Of a DNA stretch of 10,944 nucleotides, positions 6,576 through 10,944 are shown piece by piece (within the stretch, counting starts at the first letter, position 1; every line of letters starts with the position of its first letter). A program made the position numbers and the translations under genes. A model generated the notes under the pieces. That model worked only from the letters and a program-made list of their open reading frames with translations. It was not told the origin of the DNA and made no database searches. Source of the stretch: JAVZIQ01 sp037440545 (GTDB lineage Archaea > Thermoproteota > Bathyarchaeia > Bathyarchaeales > Bathycorpusculaceae); contig JBBITX010000043.1 of assembly GCA_037440545.1 (NCBI GenBank), positions 1 through 10,944 of the forward strand. The letters run 5' to 3'.

Positions 6576-6633
6576 CAGTTAGAAATGACAATTTTATAGC
6601 CACTAACCGAAAACGGAGGGAGAGTGCTGTAAG

Positions 6634-7989
6634 ATGAACCTACTCATCCACAGCGGAACTTTAATCACCATGAGGGGAGGCGAAGTTATAAGAGACGGCG
6701 CCGTCGCCGTTGAAAACGGCCGTATAGTAGACGTTGGAAAAACCAGCATGCTTCTTGGTAAGTATTCAGAAGGCTATGAAAAGATTAATGTTAAGGGAAG
6801 CGTGGTAATTCCTGGACTTGTGAACACCCATCAGCATGCAGCCATGAGCCTTTTAAGAGGCTACGCGGATGATTTACCTCTCCAGGAATGGCTTGAAAAA
6901 TGGATATGGCCTGTTGAGAGGCTTATGACGCCCCATGATATTTATGTGGGAGCCCTTCTAACAGCAGTTGAATCCATAATGGGAGGCACAACAACTGTTA
7001 ACACAATGTATCATTACATTTCTGAATATAATGAGGCGAAGGCTTTCTCTGAGGTTGGGCTTAGAGGCGTTGTTGGACATGTTTGTTTTTCATGGAGGAA
7101 GGAGGAGGATAGAAAAGCCCTAGAGGATTTGGCTAAAAACTGGCATAACAAGGCTGGCGGATTAATCCGTGTAAGTGTGGATCCCCATGCGCCTTACACT
7201 GTGGACCCTGAATACATGAAGGAATTGAAGGGTCTAAGCTTTGAACTTAATGAAAAGTATGGCTCGGAAAGGGCTCCTGTTATATGGCATATACACGTTG
7301 CTGAAACAAGCGATGAGCCTGAAAAAATTAGGAAAGCCTTCGGCGTAAAATTATGCGGGGGCGTAATGGAGTATTTGGATTCTCTAGGCGTTTTAGACAG
7401 GCATGTGGTGGCTGCCCACTGCGTAGCCCTGACAGATAGGGACATAGCCGTCATGAGAGAAAGGGGGGTTAAGGTTTCCCATAACCCTGTTTCAAATCTT
7501 AAGCTTGGTTCAGGCATAAGTCCTGTTCAGAAAATGGTTAAGGGTGGAGTAGCTGTTTCCCTAGGCACTGACAGCCCTTGCTCTAATAATTCTGCTGACA
7601 TGTTTGAAGTTATGAAGTTTGCCGCCTTATTGCATAAAGGAGTGAATATGGATCCTACAGCCCTGTCTGCTGGATCAATTTTAGAGATGGCAACTTTGGG
7701 AGGGGCTAGAGCTCTTTCCTGGGAAGGCGAGATTGGCTCGATAAGTGTTGGGAAGAGGGCTGATCTGGTTGTGGTTGACTTTTCAAAGCCTCATCTGCGT
7801 CCAATACATAATGAAGTGAGCCACATGGTTTACGCTGCCAGATCCTCTGACGTTAGGACAGTTATTGTTGACGGTGAAATAGTTATGGATGATGGGAGGC
7901 TTACAAAGTTAAACGTTGAAGATGTCATTGATATGGCTGAAAAAGCTAAGAACAGCCTTTTAGAGAGGATTAAAGGTAATGTTAAATAG
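6634..7989 (+). CDS. mtaD: MTA/SAH-type deaminase (amidohydrolase family)
   Basis: A 451-residue metal-dependent amidohydrolase of the 5'-methylthioadenosine/S-adenosylhomocysteine deaminase group, which converts the adenine of SAH, MTA or 5'-deoxyadenosine to hypoxanthine with release of ammonia. The usual parts are present in order: a small beta domain (residues 1-60), the metal motif VNTHQHAAM (His66, His68), DPHAPYTV, HIHVAET with His221 and catalytic Glu224, AAHCVALT (His262), and GTDSPCSNNS with metal ligand Asp313. The C-terminal strand region (GKRADLVVVDF) closes the beta domain. Length is normal. ATG 6634 follows GGAGGG at 6615-6620 with a rather long 13-base spacing. Adenosylhomocysteinase starts 30 bases downstream, and this neighbour is the best evidence for SAH as substrate. 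The archaeal DadD enzyme, broad for 5'-deoxyadenosine and SAH, is the closest known role; guanine or chlorohydrolase activity is less likely. Confidence 0.88.
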   Translation: MNLLIHSGTLITMRGGEVIRDGAVAVENGRIVDVGKTSMLLGKYSEGYEKINVKGSVVIPGLVNTHQHAAMSLLRGYADDLPLQEWLEKWIWPVERLMTPHDIYVGALLTAVESIMGGTTTVNTMYHYISEYNEAKAFSEVGLRGVVGHVCFSWRKEEDRKALEDLAKNWHNKAGGLIRVSVDPHAPYTVDPEYMKELKGLSFELNEKYGSERAPVIWHIHVAETSDEPEKIRKAFGVKLCGGVMEYLDSLGVLDRHVVAAHCVALTDRDIAVMRERGVKVSHNPVSNLKLGSGISPVQKMVKGGVAVSLGTDSPCSNNSADMFEVMKFAALLHKGVNMDPTALSAGSILEMATLGGARALSWEGEIGSISVGKRADLVVVDFSKPHLRPIHNEVSHMVYAARSSDVRTVIVDGEIVMDDGRLTKLNVEDVIDMAEKAKNSLLERIKGNVK

Positions 7990-8010
7990 TTTAAGTGTAG
8001 GGGCATATTT

Positions 8011-8015
8011 GGAGG
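8011..8015 (+). promoter_or_regulatory. Ribosome-binding site of adenosylhomocysteinase
   Basis: GGAGG lies 4 bases before the ATG at 8020, in the 30-base gap after the deaminase stop. It is the clearest Shine-Dalgarno site in the window; it fixes the start and suggests efficient independent initiation within a shared transcript. Confidence 0.6.
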
Positions 8016-8019
8016 AAGC

Positions 8020-9279
8020 ATGTTGGAGAAATTCAGGGTTAAGGATTTAAGTTTGGCTTCGAAGGGGAATCTTCAGTTTGAATGGGCTTCTAAACATATG
8101 CCTGTTCTGCGGCAGATTAAGGTTAGGTTTGGGGAGGAGAAGCCCTTAAAAGGAGTGGTGCTTGGAGCCTGTTTACACGTGACTAAGGAGACAGCTGTGC
8201 TCGTTGACGTTTTCCAGGCTGGGGGGGCTGAAGTTGCTTTATGCGGTTCAAATCCTTTATCTACACAGGATGATGTGGCTGCCGCCTTAGCCGAGAGAGG
8301 CGTTCATGTTTATGCTTGGAGGGGTCAAACTAAGGAGGAGTATTACTGGTGTATTGAGAGGGTTTTAGATTATAAGCCTCATATAACGCTTGACGATGGG
8401 GCAGACTTGGTTAGCACAATTCACAGTAAGCGTTTGGATGTTTTGCCAAATGTTAAGGGCGGGACTGAGGAGACCACGACTGGAGTTTTGAGGCTTAAAA
8501 CCATGGAGAGGAACGGCGTCCTTGAATATCCCATTATAGCAGTCAATGACGCAACCACTAAGTATCTTTTTGATAATCGTTATGGAACAGGGCAAAGCAC
8601 AATTGACGGCATATTGAGGGCTGCCAATGTACTTTTAGCCGGGAAAAACTTTGTTGTTTGCGGTTACGGATGGTGTGGAAGAGGCGTGGCCATGAGAGCT
8701 AGGGGCATGGGAGGTAACGTCATAATTACTGAAGTGAATCCTTTAAGGGCTCTTGAGGCTTTTATGGATGGATTTCAAGTTATGCCCATGGAAGAGGCAG
8801 CCCGTATAGGCGACATTTTCCTCACGGCTACGGGAGATATAAACGTGATAAGGGGGGAGCATATGGAGAAAATGAAGGATGGAGCCATTTTGGCGAACAG
8901 CGGCCACTTCAATGTTGAAATATGCCTTAAAGACCTTGAAAGGCTTGCTGTTTCTAAAAGAGTTGTTAGGGCGAACCTTGAAGAGTTCACCCTTAAGGAT
9001 GGCCGAAGGATATACCTTCTTGCAGAGGGAAGGCTTGTAAACCTTGCAGCTGCAGAGGGACATCCCCCTGAGGTTATGGACATGTCATTTTCAAACCAGG
9101 CCTTAAGCGTGGAACACCTTGTTAAAAGGGAGAAAATGCCAGCTAGGGTTTATCCTGTACCTAAAGAAATTGATGAAAAAGTGGCTGAGATGAAGCTTAA
9201 AGCCATGGGGATAAGAATAGACAGTTTAACAGAGGAGCAGAGAAAATATTTGGCAGAGTGGGAGATGGGAACAACATAG
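8020..9279 (+). CDS. ahcY: Adenosylhomocysteinase (or S-inosylhomocysteine hydrolase)
   Basis: A 419-residue NAD-dependent hydrolase that splits S-adenosylhomocysteine to homocysteine and adenosine, relieving product inhibition of methyltransferases. Catalytic residues known from the human enzyme are all found with a near-constant offset: His53 in CLHVTKETA, Asp126 in LDDGADL, Glu151 in EETTTG, Lys181 and Asp185 in TTKYLFDN, and His296 in SGHFNVEI. The NAD site is GYGWCGRG (Gly215, Gly217, Gly220), the form common in archaea and Thermotoga. The substrate-base contacts Thr55 and Glu57 match the human Thr57/Glu59. The C-terminal Lys-Tyr extension of the animal enzyme is absent, as expected for the archaeal short form. 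It is cotranscribed with the SAH-type deaminase. In Methanocaldococcus a homologue works only on S-inosylhomocysteine, so substrate choice here is open. Confidence 0.95.
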   Translation: MLEKFRVKDLSLASKGNLQFEWASKHMPVLRQIKVRFGEEKPLKGVVLGACLHVTKETAVLVDVFQAGGAEVALCGSNPLSTQDDVAAALAERGVHVYAWRGQTKEEYYWCIERVLDYKPHITLDDGADLVSTIHSKRLDVLPNVKGGTEETTTGVLRLKTMERNGVLEYPIIAVNDATTKYLFDNRYGTGQSTIDGILRAANVLLAGKNFVVCGYGWCGRGVAMRARGMGGNVIITEVNPLRALEAFMDGFQVMPMEEAARIGDIFLTATGDINVIRGEHMEKMKDGAILANSGHFNVEICLKDLERLAVSKRVVRANLEEFTLKDGRRIYLLAEGRLVNLAAAEGHPPEVMDMSFSNQALSVEHLVKREKMPARVYPVPKEIDEKVAEMKLKAMGIRIDSLTEEQRKYLAEWEMGTT

Positions 9280-9298
9280 TTTTAAAACGGCGATAATT

Positions 9299-9323
9299 CG
9301 AAAAAAATGATAAAATTTAAAAG
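9299..9323 (+). promoter_or_regulatory. BRE/TATA promoter for the small membrane protein gene
   Basis: CGAAAAAAA (9299-9307, BRE-like) is followed by ATAAAATTTAAAAG (9310-9323, TATA-like). This predicts a start near 9340 and a leader of about 25 bases, with GGTGAT (9353-9358) placed 7 bases before the ATG at 9366. It separates this gene from the SAH operon. Confidence 0.45.
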
Positions 9324-9365
9324 CTTAGGGAGGATATAACATTGACTCTGTATGGTGATTGGTGA

Positions 9366-9680
9366 ATGGTTAGTAAGGACCAGGCGATTGGAGGAGTAAT
9401 ATTCATAATCTGCGTGGTTGTAGGCATACTTTACACGGTTGGACTGTTCCTATTCGGAGGCCCATCAGGCTGGGGTGTTGCCTTCTGGCTTGTGGCAGTT
9501 CCAGTGTTCCTAGCCTTCATAGCAGTGATGGTTATAGGAGCATGGATAGGCTGGACTATGGCTACAACTCCGCCTCCAAAGCCCATAGAAGAGATAACAA
9601 GCGAAATAGAGGAAGAGAAGAAGGAAGAAACCGTTAAAGAAGAGGCGGTTAAGGAAGCAGCTGAAAAGAAGAAGAAATAG
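9366..9680 (+). CDS. Small two-helix membrane protein with charged C-terminal tail
   Basis: A 104-residue protein of unknown function. Residues about 8-31 (GGVIFIICVVVGILYTVGLF) and about 38-66 (through MVIGAWIGWTMA) are strongly hydrophobic and read as two membrane helices joined by a short Gly/Pro turn (FGGPSGWG). After TTPPPKPIEEI comes a tail of about 30 residues made almost only of Glu, Lys, Val and Ala, likely an extended or coiled helix in the cytoplasm. There is no signal cleavage site, cysteine pair or enzymatic motif. GGTGAT at 9353-9358 gives a good ribosome-binding site and there is a plausible promoter of its own. It lies alone between the SAH operon and the convergent PhoU-type genes. 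A regulatory or scaffold role at the membrane is conceivable, but nothing in the sequence shows it. Confidence 0.75.
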   Translation: MVSKDQAIGGVIFIICVVVGILYTVGLFLFGGPSGWGVAFWLVAVPVFLAFIAVMVIGAWIGWTMATTPPPKPIEEITSEIEEEKKEETVKEEAVKEAAEKKKK

Positions 9681-9710
9681 TAGGTTTCAAGCAGAAAAGC
9701 ATTCGTTTAG

Positions 9711-9783
9711 CCCTCTTAGGGTTTAGCATGGGCTGTTGTCGAGAAATATAGCGTTAATTGTGTGGTTCCAATTTTTGGGTTTT
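9711..9783 (+). terminator. Possible termination region after the small membrane protein
   Basis: The 101-base convergent gap holds a short CCCT-CTT-AGGG dyad (9711-9721) and, further on, T-tracts at 9772-9776 and 9780-9783, the last running into the end of the convergent gene. Archaeal polymerases stop at T-tracts, so this is a reasonable end for the + transcript. No other element is seen in the gap. Confidence 0.25.
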
Positions 9784-10363
9784 AGGGAGTTGCTAATTTT
9801 TTCAGGTCTTCTTCGCCTTCGGCGTAGCCTGAGGCTATTAATATGTCTCCTATCTGTATTTTTGTTTCTGGTTTGGGTCTGATGTATATTTCTCCTCTTT
9901 TTATGGCTAGAATCCACATTCCTGTTTCTTCTGGTATGCGTGCTTCGCGGAGGGTCTTGTTTATTAGGGGGGATTTCTCGTTTACAGGTGTGTATGTTAT
10001 TGTTTCTTCTGCTTCTTTTATGGCGAGTTTTAAGACTTGATGGGGTTCTATTTCTCTTAGGACGACTTCTGCTATTTCTGCTGCTGCGTCGGCTATTTTC
10101 TCTGTGACTACTCCAAGTCTTATTAGTCCAAGGAATCCTTTGGCTTCTTCCTTTTTGAATCCGCTTGAAAGGACTAGAAGTTCGAATTCTGTGTGGAGTT
10201 TATCAACATGGTCTTCGAGTCTCTGCACTTCTTCAGCTAGATCTCTGTTATTCATAAGGAGTGAGGAGTAGGCTAAGTCTATCATGAGTTCACATGTGTC
10301 TTTAAGTTCAACGAATTTTTCCACTATGTCCTCAAATTTGCGTTTACCCTTTTTAGGAGGCAT
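9782..10363 (-). CDS. PhoU-like/TrkA-C (RCK_C) two-domain protein, second of tandem pair
   Basis: A 193-residue protein fusing a PhoU-like helical domain (about 10-110) to a TrkA-C/RCK_C domain (about 125-190). The PhoU part keeps E/D-x3-D metal motifs in each helical half, E50-D54 (EDHVD) and E88-D92 (EKIAD), which in PhoU bind metal clusters. The C-terminal part shows the RCK_C pattern SPLINKTLREARIPEETG...ILAIKRGE...IGDILIASG. No Rossmann RCK_N domain and no membrane helix is present, so it should be a cytosolic regulator, probably of a potassium or divalent-cation transporter; archaeal proteins of this build often sit beside such transporters. The ATG at 10363 is one base after the stop of its paralogue, with GGAGGG 5 bases upstream. 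It begins with a basic segment (MPPKKGKRK) absent from the visible part of its partner. Its codons end more often in A/C than its partner's. Confidence 0.85.
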   Translation of the reverse strand: MPPKKGKRKFEDIVEKFVELKDTCELMIDLAYSSLLMNNRDLAEEVQRLEDHVDKLHTEFELLVLSSGFKKEEAKGFLGLIRLGVVTEKIADAAAEIAEVVLREIEPHQVLKLAIKEAEETITYTPVNEKSPLINKTLREARIPEETGMWILAIKRGEIYIRPKPETKIQIGDILIASGYAEGEEDLKKLATP

Positions 10364-10364
10364 T

Positions 10365-10944
10365 TCAGCCCTCCAGTTCAGCCTTCTTTCCCTCGCTGAG
10401 TTCCCTAAGCTCCTTTAACCCTGTGGAGGGACCTCGGGCAATTAGAACGTCTCCAGCTTTAATCTGTTCATCTTTCTTCGGGTTGATTAGCCATTCTTTA
10501 TTTCTGAGTATGGCTATTATGTCAACGCCTATTCTTGGAGTCAGCTTTAGCTCTCCAATGTTTTTTCCAACGAGGAAGGAATTTTCCTTAACTTTGGCTT
10601 TGGTTAAGCGTTCTTCAACCCTTTCGAAAATTTCGCCTACTATGGGGTGTACTCCAATGTTCTGTGTAACTATTGCAGCAATATCCGCAGCGGCATCTGA
10701 AATTTTATCTGCTGCAGCGGCAACAGTTGAAACGCCTACAAGGGCTTCAGCGTCTTCAGCGTCCCGCGCAGCCAACATAACTGTCATGTCGAGGAGGTAG
10801 GCAAGCATGTCCACGCGTTTTTCAAGTTCCAGGACGTCTTCAGCTAACTCTTTATCGTTGAATAAGGCTGCTGAATAAGCTAGGTCAATCATAAGCTCTG
10901 AAAGGTTTTTCATTTCTAGCAGGAGCTCCCTCACAGATACTGGC
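10365..10944 (-). CDS. PhoU-like/TrkA-C (RCK_C) two-domain protein, 5' partial, first of tandem pair
   Basis: At least 189 residues, the first of the two paralogues. The PhoU-like domain opens LLLEMKNLSELMIDLAYSAALFNDKELAEDV, matching ELKDTCELMIDLAYSSLLMNNRDLAEEV in its partner. Metal-type motifs are E38-D42 (EKRVD) and D76-D80 (DKISD), counted from the internal GTG. The RCK_C part (about 118-185) has NSFLVGKNIGELKL...IIAILRNKE...IKAGDVLIARG. A GTG at 10934 could start it, but the frame stays open to the window end and reads PVS just before VRELL. The partner has about 12 more residues before the shared helix, so the true start is probably outside the window. It likely pairs with the downstream protein as a hetero-oligomer. 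A transporter gene may lie next upstream; that is a guess from archaeal neighbourhoods of this family. Confidence 0.83.
   Translation of the reverse strand, partial: PVSVRELLLEMKNLSELMIDLAYSAALFNDKELAEDVLELEKRVDMLAYLLDMTVMLAARDAEDAEALVGVSTVAAAADKISDAAADIAAIVTQNIGVHPIVGEIFERVEERLTKAKVKENSFLVGKNIGELKLTPRIGVDIIAILRNKEWLINPKKDEQIKAGDVLIARGPSTGLKELRELSEGKKAELEG
10369..10374 (-). promoter_or_regulatory. Ribosome-binding site inside the upstream gene's 3' end
   Basis: GGAGGG on the minus strand forms part of the last codons of the upstream paralogue and lies 5 bases before the ATG at 10363. Stop and start are separated by a single base (TGAAATG), a layout expected for translational coupling and balanced production of both proteins. 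Confidence 0.5.

Noticed and set aside
6504..6633. SAH-responsive riboswitch before the deaminase/adenosylhomocysteinase operon
   Set aside because: The predicted leader is under 40 bases and shows no multi-helix fold or pseudoknot; SAH riboswitches are known from bacteria and nothing here resembles them.
8743..9083. Two overlapping minus-strand open frames of about 100 codons inside adenosylhomocysteinase
   Set aside because: Their proteins lack any family resemblance and lie wholly inside a well-supported gene whose catalytic motifs span the region; they are by-products of its codon use.

Overview
The window is archaeal chromosomal DNA. It encodes the iron-sulphur large subunit of an archaeal/eukaryotic-type DNA primase, a PCNA clamp, transcript-cleavage factor TFS and a DUF99-family protein, all typical archaeal information-processing genes. 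Several starts are preceded by BRE/TATA-like boxes or by GGAGG/GGTGA ribosome-binding sites. The moderate GC content, the TTG/GTG starts and the archaeal short-form adenosylhomocysteinase would suit a TACK-type archaeon such as a Bathyarchaeia lineage. That placement is an inference from general resemblance, not a phylogeny. No tRNA, rRNA, CRISPR array, insertion sequence or phage gene is visible, and no intergenic gap exceeds about 215 bases.

Layout: (1) 29-889, a DMT/EamA-type membrane transporter on +, whose first codons lie at the window edge, followed by a small hairpin and a 214-base gap with one doubtful 18-codon ORF. (2) 1104-3528, two GT4-type glycosyltransferases on + in one operon. 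(3) 6503 down to 3595 on -, a genome-maintenance block: DUF99 protein, TFS, PCNA and PriL. PCNA and PriL are 8 bases apart; TFS and PCNA each also have a plausible promoter of their own. (4) 6634-9279, a divergent + operon of an MTA/SAH-type deaminase (amidohydrolase) and adenosylhomocysteinase, a compact module for removing S-adenosylhomocysteine. (5) 9366-9680, a small two-helix membrane protein with a charged tail. (6) 10944 down to 9782 on -, two translationally coupled paralogues that each fuse a PhoU-like helical domain to a TrkA-C/RCK_C domain, probably cytosolic regulators of a cation transporter encoded just outside the window. The first of these runs off the window edge.

How they work together: block 3 joins clamp, primase and RNA-polymerase rescue factor with a protein family that has been linked to repair of deaminated DNA. 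Block 4 recycles the product of SAM-dependent methylation and could run either directly (SAH to homocysteine plus adenosine) or through deamination to S-inosylhomocysteine. The pair in block 2 probably builds a surface or lipid-linked glycan.

The most unusual signal not explained by the gene list is a repeated intragenic switch in third-base choice. Stretches whose codons mostly end in G/T give way to stretches ending almost only in A/C. This happens inside the transporter, the second glycosyltransferase and the primase-containing operon, often close to domain boundaries or toward the 3' ends of transcription units. No clearly new system is evident; the rest looks like ordinary archaeal core genome.
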